From positions 1 through 21,773 of the forward strand of contig CALAJY010000011.1 of the NCBI GenBank assembly GCA_937923265.1: 21,773 nucleotides of DNA. The letters run 5' to 3'. The position numbers and the translations under genes were made by a program. This document shows positions 1-7,651 of this stretch, one piece after another (within the stretch, counting starts at the first letter, position 1; the number at the start of each line of letters is the position of its first letter). Origin of the DNA: an uncultured Tissierellia bacterium. GTDB lineage: Bacteria; Bacillota; Clostridia; Tissierellales; Peptoniphilaceae. The notes beneath the pieces are model-generated. The model saw nothing but the letters and a program-made list of their open reading frames with translations. It had not been told where the DNA came from and made no database searches.

Positions 1-1501
1 TTGACAAACCCCCATTTTCTGCCTTTTCTAAGCCTATTGGCTTCATTGTTGGGAAAAGAAGGACATCGCGAATGGACGGTTGATCCGTCAAGAGCATGAC
101 CACCCGGTCAATACCGATTCCCAAGCCTCCGGTAGGCGGCAGGCCCACCCGAAGGGCATTCACAAAGTCCAGGTCCATCATCCCTGCCTCTTCGTCTCCG
201 GCGTCACGCAGTTCCACCTGGTGCTGGAAACGGCGGTACTGGTCTTCTGCATCGTTGAGCTCACTAAACGCATTCGCAATTTCCCAGCCCTTCACAAAGG
301 CTTCATAGCGCTCCGTCATCTCCGGCTTGGAAGGCATCCGCTTGGCCAACGGTGAAATTTCCACCGGATACTCATAGACGAAGGTTGGCTGCTGCATGTG
401 CTCCTCCGCATAGGCATCGAAGAAACGCTCCAAGACCTTCCCCTTGCCATCCGCCTTCTCGGTATCAATGTGATGGTCCTTGGCAATCGCAAGGGCTTCT
501 TCATCGCTTTCCACCTTGGAAAAGTCCACGCCCGAATACTCCTTTACCGCCTCTGTCATCGTAATCCTGCGCCAGGGGGGCTTAAAGTCGATCTCTTTGC
601 CTTGAAATTGCACCTTCGTGGAGCCATTTACCTTCTCACAGACACTGGCAACCATGTTCTCGGTGATCTCCATCATCCCTTCGTAGTCCGTGTAGGCCTG
701 ATAGAGCTCGATCGCGGTGTATTCGGGATTGTGACGCGTGTCCATTCCCTCATTCCGGAACATCCGGCCCATCTCGTAGACCTTCTCAAATCCTCCGACA
801 ATGAGTCGCTTCAAATAGAGCTCATTGGCAATACGAAGATACATATCAATATCTAACGTGTTGTGATGGGTGATGAAAGGACGCGCCGTTGCCCCACCCG
901 CAATGGTGTTCAGAATCGGCGTCTCCACCTCTAAGAAGCCCCTTTCATTTAAAAAGTCACGAATTCCCGAAAGAATCCGGACCCGCTTCCGGAAGACGTC
1001 TTTCACTTCGGGATTTACGATTAAATCCACATAGCGTTCCCGATAGCGAAGGTCCTGGTCCTTTAGCCCGTGAAACTTTTCCGGAAGGAGCTGTAGGCTC
1101 TTGGTCAAGAGGGTGACGGCCGTCGCCTGCACGGTGATTTCTCCCGCTTTGGTTCGAATCACCGTTCCTTCGACACCGATAATGTCCCCCAAATCCAGGT
1201 CACTGACATAGGGAAACTCCTTTTCGCCGATGACGTCATATTTCGCCAGTACCTGAATCTTTCCCCCATCATCCTGAAGGTCCATAAAGGTGATCTTACC
1301 GTGGCCTCTCTTGGCGAGAATGCGGCCTGCAAGGCGAACTTCTTTCCCTTCAAAATCCTCAAAAGCGGCAATAATTTCCGCTGCATGGGCCGTTGCATCG
1401 AACTTCGTGATTCGATGGGGGTCTCTGCCCTTTTCCCGAAGTCGATTCAACTTGTCATAGCGAATCTGAATCATCTCATTGTCTGTCTGCTTACTGTTCA
1501 T
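1..1501 (-). CDS. lysS: Lysyl-tRNA synthetase, class II (3' end cut by window edge)
   Basis: Charges tRNA-Lys with lysine in the cytoplasm. Translating the minus strand from the ATG at 1499-1501 gives 500 codons without a stop, so the gene leaves the window at its C-terminal end. The N-terminal part holds the OB-fold anticodon-binding domain (around residues 60-150, with RLAGRILAKRGHGKI). The class II catalytic core follows: motif 2 appears as FRNEGMDTRHNPEYT and motif 3 as GGLGIGIDRVVMLLTD near residue 475. An AGAGG ribosome site precedes the ATG. The gene begins 11 bases after greA stops, the common Bacillota greA-lysS pairing, so the two are probably co-transcribed. After the usual ending (RDVLLFP) the frame continues at least 18 more residues, a small C-terminal extension compared with Bacillus-type enzymes of about 500 residues. 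Confidence 0.97.
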   Translation of the reverse strand, partial: MNSKQTDNEMIQIRYDKLNRLREKGRDPHRITKFDATAHAAEIIAAFEDFEGKEVRLAGRILAKRGHGKITFMDLQDDGGKIQVLAKYDVIGEKEFPYVSDLDLGDIIGVEGTVIRTKAGEITVQATAVTLLTKSLQLLPEKFHGLKDQDLRYRERYVDLIVNPEVKDVFRKRVRILSGIRDFLNERGFLEVETPILNTIAGGATARPFITHHNTLDIDMYLRIANELYLKRLIVGGFEKVYEMGRMFRNEGMDTRHNPEYTAIELYQAYTDYEGMMEITENMVASVCEKVNGSTKVQFQGKEIDFKPPWRRITMTEAVKEYSGVDFSKVESDEEALAIAKDHHIDTEKADGKGKVLERFFDAYAEEHMQQPTFVYEYPVEISPLAKRMPSKPEMTERYEAFVKGWEIANAFSELNDAEDQYRRFQHQVELRDAGDEEAGMMDLDFVNALRVGLPPTGGLGIGIDRVVMLLTDQPSIRDVLLFPTMKPIGLEKAENGGLS

Positions 1502-1512
1502 GGTTACCTCTT

Positions 1513-1992
1513 TTACTTCTTTACAATCTCCAAAACCTTGTACTCCACGGTACCGGTGGGCAATTCCACATTGACCGTATCTCCCTCTTTTGCACCAAGG
1601 AGCTGTTTTCCTAAGGGCGATTCATTGGAAATTTTATTTTTTTTCGGATTGGCTTCCACCGTACCGACAATGGTAAAGGTGAACTCTTCCTCAAATTCCA
1701 CATCCAACACTTTTACCGTTGATCCAATCGCTACGGTTTTCTTGGATCCATGCTTTTCTTCCGTGATGATTTTCGAGTTTTTGAGTTGATTCTCGATCAG
1801 ATAGATCCGCTCCTCAACCTGTGCCTGCTCTTCCTTTGCAGCATCATACTCTCCATTTTCAGAGAGATCACCAAAGCCACGGGCAATCCGAATTTTATCC
1901 GCAATCTCGGAGCGTTTCGTCGTTTTCAGATATTCCAGCTCATCGGCTAATTTGTTATATCCCTCTTGGGTTAAAATTGTTTCTTCCGTCAT
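1513..1992 (-). CDS. greA: Transcription elongation factor GreA
   Basis: Rescues backtracked RNA polymerase by stimulating transcript cleavage in the polymerase secondary channel. The 159-residue length is normal for the family. The N-terminal coiled coil (about residues 1-75) carries the acidic tip in DLSENGEYDAA near residue 42; its Asp and Glu are the residues that position the catalytic metal in known GreA proteins. The C-terminal FKBP-like domain ends in LPTGTVEYKVLEIVKK. It sits immediately upstream of lysS. It follows the terminator of the preceding CYTH operon by only about 55 bases. I found no convincing sigma-70 promoter in that gap, so either the promoter is weak or read-through feeds the gene. 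The ribosome site (GGGAAAGTGAG) is also weak for this genome. Confidence 0.97.
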   Translation of the reverse strand: MTEETILTQEGYNKLADELEYLKTTKRSEIADKIRIARGFGDLSENGEYDAAKEEQAQVEERIYLIENQLKNSKIITEEKHGSKKTVAIGSTVKVLDVEFEEEFTFTIVGTVEANPKKNKISNESPLGKQLLGAKEGDTVNVELPTGTVEYKVLEIVKK

Positions 1993-2047
1993 AATTTCTC
2001 ACTTTCCCAAATTTCACAAATCACATACCTCTGGAGATTTCTCTCTT

Positions 2048-2079
2048 AAAAAAGAAAACAGGGGATAAACCCGCTGTTT
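2048..2079 (-). terminator. Rho-independent terminator after the CYTH gene
   Basis: On the minus strand AAACAG-C-GGG pairs with CCC-CTGTTT around a TTTAT loop, with one bulged base, and is followed by TTCTTTTTT. It lies 32 bases past the stop of the CYTH gene and upstream of greA, separating the two transcription units. Confidence 0.85.
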
Positions 2080-2110
2080 CCTTGTATTTTACGTGATATG
2101 GCGGAAACTG

Positions 2111-2647
2111 TCAATGTTTTCCCCGGTCCTCTTTCTGCAATTCGCGAATGGATTTGGTGGAGCAGTGGGAAGGTGCGATCTCTAATTTCTTCAGCATTTC
2201 CTGCAAGCGTTCCTCGGAGGGTGCCTCAATCTCCATGTAGGGATAGGATAAAGTTTTCTTGTCCCAGCAATCGAATTCAAAACGAAAGTCTTCCAGCAGA
2301 TAGCGCTCCCTCCTCTTATAGGAGGTCTTTGCCTGATCATATCCCATCTTTGCTAACAGCTTCTGAAGAGCGATTTCATCATCGATGAGCACGGTGGTTT
2401 CCTCATTGACCCGTGCCGATGCCGATGGCTGTCTTTCTTTATAGGTGAATTCCCGCGAGGTGACTCTCCCCTCCTCTTCCACGATGCGGATTCGCAAATA
2501 TGCATCCTCCGAAATGGGATGGGTCGAAGAATCGATGCGAATATTGGTCTGCTCCTCTACCGTATCGAAACGGGCTCCCGCCTCTTCCAGTCTTTCTTTC
2601 AGCAAGGGAAAGTCGATGCCGATCACCTTAATTTCTATTTCCTGCAT
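2111..2647 (-). CDS. CYTH domain protein (triphosphate-binding fold)
   Basis: A 178-residue protein of the CYTH superfamily (CyaB adenylate cyclase / thiamine triphosphatase), whose members bind triphosphate groups inside a beta-barrel tunnel using clustered acidic and basic residues. The signature ExExK is visible at the very N-terminus (Glu3, Glu5, Lys7 in QEIEIKV). Further strands carry charged pairs: YLRIRIVEE, REFTYKERQ, YKRRERYLLEDFRFEFDCW and YMEIEAPSEE. The substrate cannot be read from sequence: inorganic triphosphate, thiamine triphosphate or a nucleotide are all possible. It overlaps the 3' end of the metallophosphoesterase gene by 20 bases, so the two are translated from one message. 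The pairing of a triphosphate-binding enzyme with a phosphoesterase is suggestive of nucleotide or polyphosphate turnover, but that is inference. Confidence 0.88.
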   Translation of the reverse strand: MQEIEIKVIGIDFPLLKERLEEAGARFDTVEEQTNIRIDSSTHPISEDAYLRIRIVEEEGRVTSREFTYKERQPSASARVNEETTVLIDDEIALQKLLAKMGYDQAKTSYKRRERYLLEDFRFEFDCWDKKTLSYPYMEIEAPSEERLQEMLKKLEIAPSHCSTKSIRELQKEDRGKH

Positions 2648-3335
2648 ATTCTCCTCCTAAGCGTTGAGGAACAAAATCCACATAGTCTGCGGAGAGACAA
2701 CGACAAAAAAGCCCGTCACAGTCTCCCTCCTTCACAAACCGAAGACCTTCTCCGTGGAGGTGACCGTAGACACACAAATCCACGCCCGCCTCTCGGAGGG
2801 TTTGTCCGAAGTCATTTAATCGTTGCGCCTTCGTAAACGGGGGATAATGAATCATGGCAATCGTCCGATCATAGGGACCCATCTTTGCCTGCAGACTTAG
2901 CCGCAAGCGGATGAGCTCCCTCTCATAGACCTTTCGATCATGATCCGTAAATCCCTCTCGATCGGGACTATCCCAGCCCTTCACGCCAACGATCCGCACC
3001 CCGTCCACCACAAAGGCATTGTTCTGTAAAAAAGACAGCCGGGTATACCCCTCTTGCTTGAGCTGGTTCAACGATTGCCACCAATAGTCATGGTTGCCTC
3101 GCAGCAAAATTTTGTTGCCGGGAAGTGCATTTAGGCGCTCTAAATCCACACGAGCTGCCTTCAGATCCATCTGCCAGGAGATATCCCCCGGAATCAAAAC
3201 CGTGTCACCATCGCTGATCTTTTCTTGCCAGTTTTTCCAGATTTTTTCCTCGTAATTTTGCCAGCGGGGACCGAAAATCGACATATCCTTCTTCTTTGTG
3301 TCATCCAAGTGGAGATCGGATAAGCCGTAAATCAT
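2628..3335 (-). CDS. Calcineurin-like metallophosphoesterase
   Basis: A 235-residue hydrolase with the complete dimetal phosphoesterase motif set in order: DLHLD at residues 7-11 (Asp7, His9), GDISW at 50-54 (Asp51), GNHDYWW at 80-86 (Asn81, His82), IHYPPF in the second half, and GHLHG near residue 195. It resembles the predicted phosphohydrolase family often labelled CT488/YkoQ-like; the natural substrate of that family is not established. There is no signal peptide, so it is cytoplasmic. Its ATG overlaps the TGA of the upstream PC4-like gene (ATGA at 3332-3335), and its own 3' end overlaps the CYTH gene, so the three genes form a translationally coupled operon. Confidence 0.93.
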   Translation of the reverse strand: MIYGLSDLHLDDTKKKDMSIFGPRWQNYEEKIWKNWQEKISDGDTVLIPGDISWQMDLKAARVDLERLNALPGNKILLRGNHDYWWQSLNQLKQEGYTRLSFLQNNAFVVDGVRIVGVKGWDSPDREGFTDHDRKVYERELIRLRLSLQAKMGPYDRTIAMIHYPPFTKAQRLNDFGQTLREAGVDLCVYGHLHGEGLRFVKEGDCDGLFCRCLSADYVDFVPQRLGGEYAGNRN

Positions 3336-3562
3336 TCCAGATTCGCCATCTCTTCTTTCAAAACCTCAAACAGAACAGAGACTTCTTCTTGCGTGAGCGT
3401 GATGCCCTTGGACATCCGGTTATGGTCCGGATTCCAGGAACGGAGGTCGTATTTTGGATCGCGTTCATTCCAGGAGACGAGATTCAGCTCCTTAGTCCAT
3501 CCCTTTGCATCTGTGCTCAAAACGCCGAGACGTTCCACAATATCAAATTTGATTTCTGCCAT
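3332..3562 (-). CDS. YdbC/PC4-like single-strand nucleic acid binding protein
   Basis: A 76-residue protein matching the bacterial YdbC family, whose Lactococcus member has the fold of the eukaryotic coactivator PC4 and binds single-stranded DNA. Recognisable parts are KFDIVERLGVLST, the basic and aromatic stretch KGWTKELNLVSWNERDPKYDLRSW, and NPDHNRMSKGITLTQEE. A strong AAGGAGT ribosome site lies 8 bases before the ATG. It is the first gene of the leftward operon with a promoter at 3596-3624, and it is divergent from recX. A role in handling single-stranded DNA would suit the neighbouring recX, but no direct link is shown. Confidence 0.88.
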   Translation of the reverse strand: MAEIKFDIVERLGVLSTDAKGWTKELNLVSWNERDPKYDLRSWNPDHNRMSKGITLTQEEVSVLFEVLKEEMANLE

Positions 3563-3595
3563 GATTGACTCCTTCCTTTTCTTCTCATTTTCTCT

Positions 3596-3624
3596 ATTTT
3601 ACAGCGGAGCAATACTTCCTCCAA
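3596..3624 (-). promoter_or_regulatory. Sigma-70-type promoter for the ydbC-like operon
   Basis: On the minus strand TTGGAG is followed by exactly 17 bases and then TAAAAT. The predicted start lies about 25 bases before the ATG of the PC4-like gene. Confidence 0.7.
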
Positions 3625-3658
3625 CTCATTTTCCAGAAACAGTGTACCACATTCCCTA

Positions 3659-3667
3659 TGCTATAAT
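3659..3667 (+). promoter_or_regulatory. Extended -10 promoter for recX
   Basis: TGC-TATAAT on the plus strand is a perfect extended -10 element, and no good -35 is visible. Transcription starting about 7 bases after it (near 3674) would leave only about 10 bases before the recX ATG, with the GGAGG ribosome site at the very 5' end of the message. Confidence 0.65.
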
Positions 3668-3683
3668 GACCCGGGAGGATGTC

Positions 3684-4310
3684 ATGATTATTGCGAAAAT
3701 CGGTTATCAAGATGACAAAGGGATGTTTCAATTTTTCCTGAGCAATCGGGAGCGGCTTTGGGTTTCCTATGACTTTTATCGGCAACAGAATCTCCACCAG
3801 GGCGATGAACTCTCCCCTTCGGCTTTGGAGGCGCTCCGGGGGGAGCACATGAGAAATGCGGCCTTCCTATTGGCAAATCGCTACGTCAGCTACAAGCCAA
3901 GGACCGAGCAGGAGCTGGCTCGCCATCTGCAACAGAAAGGCATTTCTCAAGGAGAAATTTCCTTCTCCATCGAGCGGTTAGAAAAGCTGGGACTGTTGGA
4001 TGACTCGGCCTATGGAATCCAATTCGGAAAAGAGAAGTCGCAAAACAGTCACTGGAGTCGAAATAAGATTCGCCGGAAACTCCAGGAACGGGGACTCGAT
4101 CCTTCCGAAATTTCCCGTTCCCTCTCGCAAGTCTCGCAGGAACAGGAGGAGGAAAATCTCCGAATCGCCTTTGAAAAGAGCTACCGAAAGCGAGACCTTG
4201 CCGATTATGGACAATTTCAAAAAACCGTTGCGGCCTTGGCGAGAAAGGGATTTGCCCTATCGGACGTTCTGGCCTTTTTAAAAAAGGAGCGGGACCATGG
4301 TCAATGCTAA
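3684..4310 (+). CDS. recX: Regulatory protein RecX
   Basis: RecX binds RecA filaments and modulates recombination and the SOS response. The 208-residue product shows the tandem three-helix repeats of the family: YVSYKPRTEQELARHLQQKG, then ISFSIERLEKLGLLDDSAYGIQF, then NKIRRKLQERGLDPSEIS, ending with FQKTVAALARKGFALSDVLAFLK. I chose the ATG at 3684 because GGGAGG lies 5 bases upstream and the product then starts MIIAKIGYQDD, as in Bacillota RecX proteins. The open frame extends upstream, but that part overlaps the divergent gene and its promoter and has no ribosome site. It shares 14 bases with the following GIY-YIG gene. Confidence 0.92.
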   Translation: MIIAKIGYQDDKGMFQFFLSNRERLWVSYDFYRQQNLHQGDELSPSALEALRGEHMRNAAFLLANRYVSYKPRTEQELARHLQQKGISQGEISFSIERLEKLGLLDDSAYGIQFGKEKSQNSHWSRNKIRRKLQERGLDPSEISRSLSQVSQEQEEENLRIAFEKSYRKRDLADYGQFQKTVAALARKGFALSDVLAFLKKERDHGQC

Positions 4311-4590
4311 GCGATACGTTGTCTACATGCTTCACTGCCGGGATGGGAGTCTCTACACGGGAATCACGGATGACCTCAAAAAACGACTGCAGGCGCATAA
4401 TGCAGGAAAGGGTGCCAAATACACGCGGTCTCGTCTTCCCGTGACCGTTGCCTGCTTCTGGGAGGTGGCGAGCAAGGAGCTTGCCCTTCACTGGGAATGG
4501 AAAATTAAGAATCTAAGGCGGAAGCAAAAGATCCAATTACTTGCCCAAAAAAAGAAGACCGATGCCCCTCTCGAGGACTTGCTCCCCTAG
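4297..4590 (+). CDS. GIY-YIG nuclease family protein (UPF0213/YazA-like)
   Basis: A 97-residue single-domain GIY-YIG protein. The two half-motifs appear as YVVYMLHC and SLYTGIT (Tyr20 is the second catalytic tyrosine), followed by the basic helix DLKKRLQAHNAGKGAKYTRSRLP. A Glu in ALHWEWKIK near residue 67 fits the metal-binding position of the fold. Such stand-alone proteins (YhbQ, YazA) are implicated in DNA repair, but most are uncharacterised. AAGGAG precedes the ATG, which lies within the end of recX, so the pair is coupled. The last 15 codons also encode, on the other strand, the terminator of the convergent operon. Confidence 0.92.
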   Translation: MVNAKRYVVYMLHCRDGSLYTGITDDLKKRLQAHNAGKGAKYTRSRLPVTVACFWEVASKELALHWEWKIKNLRRKQKIQLLAQKKKTDAPLEDLLP

Positions 4591-4604
4591 AGGCACCGAT
4601 CTTC
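4547..4604 (-). terminator. Terminator of the two-component/lipoprotein operon, inside the opposing gene
   Basis: On the minus strand GAAGATCGGTGCCTCT pairs over 16 positions with the complementary arm at 4554-4571, using several G-U pairs, and is followed by TTTTTTT. It lies 36 bases past the lipoprotein stop. The G-U pairs exist only in minus-strand RNA, and the T run is on that side only, so it acts for the minus-strand operon. Confidence 0.88.
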
Positions 4605-4639
4605 ATGCTCGCTATTCTTTCGCAAACTGTTTTTCAAAT

Positions 4640-6175
4640 TTATTGCATCGACGTCGCCGGCTGACCGGTGAGATAGATGACCTGCGGCTGCGACAGATTC
4701 TGGTTTAAAAATTGCTTTTTTACTTGCACACCCAGCTCATCATAGAAATACTCCAACAGGACAATAGTGGACTTGCTCCCCGTCTGAATGCTTAAATCCG
4801 CGCGACGGGCGATGCTCGTGGATCCACTCTTGTAGTACTGCAATTCATCGTCGGTCTGGATAAGGGTCCTCTCATGTTTGGGAGACTCCGAAGCAGAAAT
4901 TGCCAGATTCTGCTTATTCACCACCCGACCCCAATCAAGCAGCTTCTCCGGCTTGTTGAACAAGGGGAGACGGGAAACCAGGTTGATATCTACCTTGCTG
5001 GGAAGAATCTTCGAGCCAGCCTTCCAATTCATGCTGCTCACGTAACCCCATTGCACCCTCTGGCGCACGATTCCAATATTGGTGAAGTCCAGAGGATTCT
5101 TTTCCTTATCCACCACTCCCTCCGGATTCACCAGGCTCAGCTGGTCTTGCATCTGGCGCGTAAAGGCATCTTTTTCCTTCTCTGTGGCAATCTGGTCCAC
5201 GCGTAGGGGCTTGTCCTGGGAAAGTCGGTCCAGATTATGGATCTCATACTTGCTGGCAGCGGACTTTCCGAGCGCCTGCAGATCCGGCTTTTCAAAGGAG
5301 ATGATATTATTGTGGACAAAACTGACCATCCTCCCCTTGCTGTCGTTTAATGACAGCTTTTCCTGCTTATTGGCGTCGTCTGCCATGGAGAGCATAAAGG
5401 TTCCGGCGATGACCTCTCCGGTGGCACTCTCTTTTTGCTGGTAAGTCAGGAGTTTTGTGGGTCCGTCCTCCGTGGGAATGTAGAGACCATTGAGTTTATA
5501 CACAAGGGGCAGGTCCTGGTCCTTTAAATCGGTGATTAAATAGGTGGAATAGGTTACCTTTTTCCCCTCGCTCGGACTCTCCTTGACGTCTCGAACTCCG
5601 ATCAGGGTGCTTAGATTCACGGAACGGACGGTTTGCTGGGACTGGGTTTGCTTGGTGGTGGCAAATTTCCGGTACTGTTCCACCGTTTCCTCGGGAACCG
5701 CATCCTGACTCCGGTCAAAGTAATAGAGGCGAGATTCATAGACAAAGGCCATCTTCCCCTCTCCCAAAGAGATCAGATCCAAAGAAAAGACATCATTGTC
5801 TCGAATCATCAGAATCATGGTATTTTCCACAGAAAAACTCGGCAGCTGATTCGCATTGACATAACGACTCTTTAAGAAGTTCTTTAAATTGACAAACTTG
5901 GTGGAAAAACTCGGTTCCGTGGTGATAAAGCCTGAGATTGCCACCATTTGAGGGGCCAGATAAAAGGAATCACCCACCTTGAAGTCGGGCAGCGAGCTCA
6001 GATTTTTCTGCAGGTCCACCACCTTGCTCAATTTCCACACGCCTCCCAGGGGAAGCTTGTGCGTAGTCGGTGCCTTTACCGTGGCATTGATATCCTCCCC
6101 TCGCTCCGCATCCTGCCCGCACGAAACGAGCAATAGAAGGAAGGCGAAGAGGATCGCAACTTTTTTCAATTTCAT
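4640..6175 (-). CDS. Large lipoprotein of unknown function linked to a two-component system
   Basis: A 511-residue predicted lipoprotein. The signal sequence is MKLKKVAILFAFLLLLVSC with lipobox LVSC, so Cys19 would be lipidated and the protein held on the outer face of the membrane. I do not recognise the remaining 490 residues. They look soluble and globular, with many short beta-prone segments (GVWKLSKVVDLQ, RLYYFDRS, LVYKLNGLYIP, GRMVSFVHNNIISF) and a lysine/serine-rich composition without repeats or a catalytic motif. It starts 9 bases after the histidine kinase gene ends and closes the operon, so it may sense a signal for, or be controlled by, that kinase, as YycH/YycI-type proteins do for WalK. 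This role is inference from position only. Confidence 0.85.
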   Translation of the reverse strand: MKLKKVAILFAFLLLLVSCGQDAERGEDINATVKAPTTHKLPLGGVWKLSKVVDLQKNLSSLPDFKVGDSFYLAPQMVAISGFITTEPSFSTKFVNLKNFLKSRYVNANQLPSFSVENTMILMIRDNDVFSLDLISLGEGKMAFVYESRLYYFDRSQDAVPEETVEQYRKFATTKQTQSQQTVRSVNLSTLIGVRDVKESPSEGKKVTYSTYLITDLKDQDLPLVYKLNGLYIPTEDGPTKLLTYQQKESATGEVIAGTFMLSMADDANKQEKLSLNDSKGRMVSFVHNNIISFEKPDLQALGKSAASKYEIHNLDRLSQDKPLRVDQIATEKEKDAFTRQMQDQLSLVNPEGVVDKEKNPLDFTNIGIVRQRVQWGYVSSMNWKAGSKILPSKVDINLVSRLPLFNKPEKLLDWGRVVNKQNLAISASESPKHERTLIQTDDELQYYKSGSTSIARRADLSIQTGSKSTIVLLEYFYDELGVQVKKQFLNQNLSQPQVIYLTGQPATSMQ

Positions 6176-6184
6176 GGTTTCCTC

Positions 6185-7651
6185 CTAAGCCTGTTCCCGA
6201 GGGAGAAGAATGGTTACGGTCGTACCCACTCCCTCCTTGCTCTTAATGGAAAGACTCCCCCCATGAGCCTGGGCGATTTCCTCTGCCAGGGAGAGTCCCA
6301 GACCCGTGTGCGATTGGCTGGATGATCCCTTCCAGAATTTTTCCGTGACCAGCCCAATCTCCTCAGGCGAGATCCCAATTCCGGTGTCGGTGATGGAAGT
6401 GCTGATCATCTCTCCCACCTGGCTGATGTCCACAAGGACCGTTCCCCCTTCCAGGGTGAACTTGATGGCATTATCGATGATATTTAAGAGCAGCTGCTTG
6501 ACCCGATCCTCATCGGCCACAAGAAGAATCTCATCCTGACTGTAATTGAAGACCATGTCAATCTTCTTATCCGTGGTTCGGGGCCGAAACTGGGCGATGA
6601 TATTTCTTGCCACCTCCACCAGATTGAATTCCGTCTTTTTCAGATCCACGCGACCTTGGGAAAAGCGAGAGAAGTCCAACAGGTCCTCCACCATGGATCC
6701 CAAGCGTTCTGACTCTTTTTCAATGATTTTGAGCCCCTCCTGATTGATGTCATCCGTCAAGCCGGGCGACTGTAGGGTGATTGCCCACCCCTTGATCGAG
6801 GTCAAAGGGGTTCGAAGCTCGTGCGAAACCGAGGAGATAAACTCATTCTTGATGGTCTCTTTCTTGAGAATGTTATCGCTCATGCGGTTCATGGTCGCCG
6901 CCAACTCCCCGATCTCTCCCGGGGAAGTCTCATCGGCCTGCTCCTCATATTGGCCATCGGAGAGTTTTCTCGCAACCCCCGTCAGGGATCGAATGGATTG
7001 AATAATGCTTCGAGACACCAGATAGGACAGCAAGATGGCGAAATTGATTGCCACCACCGAGAACATCAGAGCCACACTGATCCGCCCTCGGATCATGCTG
7101 TTCACGTCGGTGAGGGAGGTGGTAAGCCGAAGGATTCCCACCTGATTGGTTTGGTTCTTCAGCGGCACCGCCACCGATAAGGTCTGCTCGTCGCTATAGC
7201 TCACGGGGCCCACATAAATCCGGGATTCATTGTTTTGAATCCCAAGAACATCATCCGTCTTCAGGGTCTTTCCCACTTGGTCGGTTCCGATGCTATCGAA
7301 AAGAACGAGACCCGAATTGTTCAGGATTTGCACCTGGCTCGTCGTGTTCCGATAGAATTGGTTTTTATTCTCGGCAATCACGGTATTCAGATCCTCATCC
7401 GAGAGATAGGAAAGATAAAGGTCCGCATTGTACCTTGCTTCCGTTAAGAGCGTACTCGACACATTGTCGTAATAGTAGCTAAACAAGGACTGGATATAAA
7501 AAATCTGAAAGACGGTGGTCACCAAGAGGGTGATGACGATGCACAGGCCCATGATCCGAAAGCCAACGGTGTTGCGGATCTTATCCTTCCTTTTTTTATT
7601 GGTCTTGGTTAGTTGCTCTTGCTGCTCTTCCACCGGTATCCAACCCCCCAC
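6185..7651 (-). CDS. Membrane sensor histidine kinase (HAMP, HisKA, HATPase)
   Basis: A 488-residue kinase that should autophosphorylate and pass phosphate to the response regulator encoded just upstream. In order: a basic cytoplasmic N-terminus, membrane helix about residues 34-53, an extracytoplasmic sensor region about 54-188, a second helix about 191-213, a HAMP linker to about 265, HisKA with His277 in SVSHELRTPLTSIKGW, and a HATPase domain with N box NIIDNAIKFT, G1 DTGIGI and G2 GLGLSLAEEI. There is no PAS domain. The sensor region looks like a single PAS-like/dCache fold, but the ligand is unknown. The start is uncertain: GTG at 7651 overlaps the regulator gene by 43 bases, and another GTG at 7633, preceded by a G-rich stretch, would overlap by 25. 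It resembles the PhoR/ResE/WalK group. Confidence 0.94.
   Translation of the reverse strand: MGGWIPVEEQQEQLTKTNKKRKDKIRNTVGFRIMGLCIVITLLVTTVFQIFYIQSLFSYYYDNVSSTLLTEARYNADLYLSYLSDEDLNTVIAENKNQFYRNTTSQVQILNNSGLVLFDSIGTDQVGKTLKTDDVLGIQNNESRIYVGPVSYSDEQTLSVAVPLKNQTNQVGILRLTTSLTDVNSMIRGRISVALMFSVVAINFAILLSYLVSRSIIQSIRSLTGVARKLSDGQYEEQADETSPGEIGELAATMNRMSDNILKKETIKNEFISSVSHELRTPLTSIKGWAITLQSPGLTDDINQEGLKIIEKESERLGSMVEDLLDFSRFSQGRVDLKKTEFNLVEVARNIIAQFRPRTTDKKIDMVFNYSQDEILLVADEDRVKQLLLNIIDNAIKFTLEGGTVLVDISQVGEMISTSITDTGIGISPEEIGLVTEKFWKGSSSQSHTGLGLSLAEEIAQAHGGSLSIKSKEGVGTTVTILLPREQA

Noticed and set aside
398..856. 152-residue plus-strand frame
   Set aside because: Antisense to the lysS catalytic core, whose class II motifs are intact.
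3393..3683. Upstream extension of recX by 97 codons
   Set aside because: It runs through the divergent PC4-like gene and both promoters, and the GGGAGG-ATG at 3684 is a far better start.
3886..4491. 201-residue minus-strand frame
   Set aside because: Antisense to recX and the GIY-YIG gene, low-complexity Pro/Arg/Phe-rich composition, no start signals.
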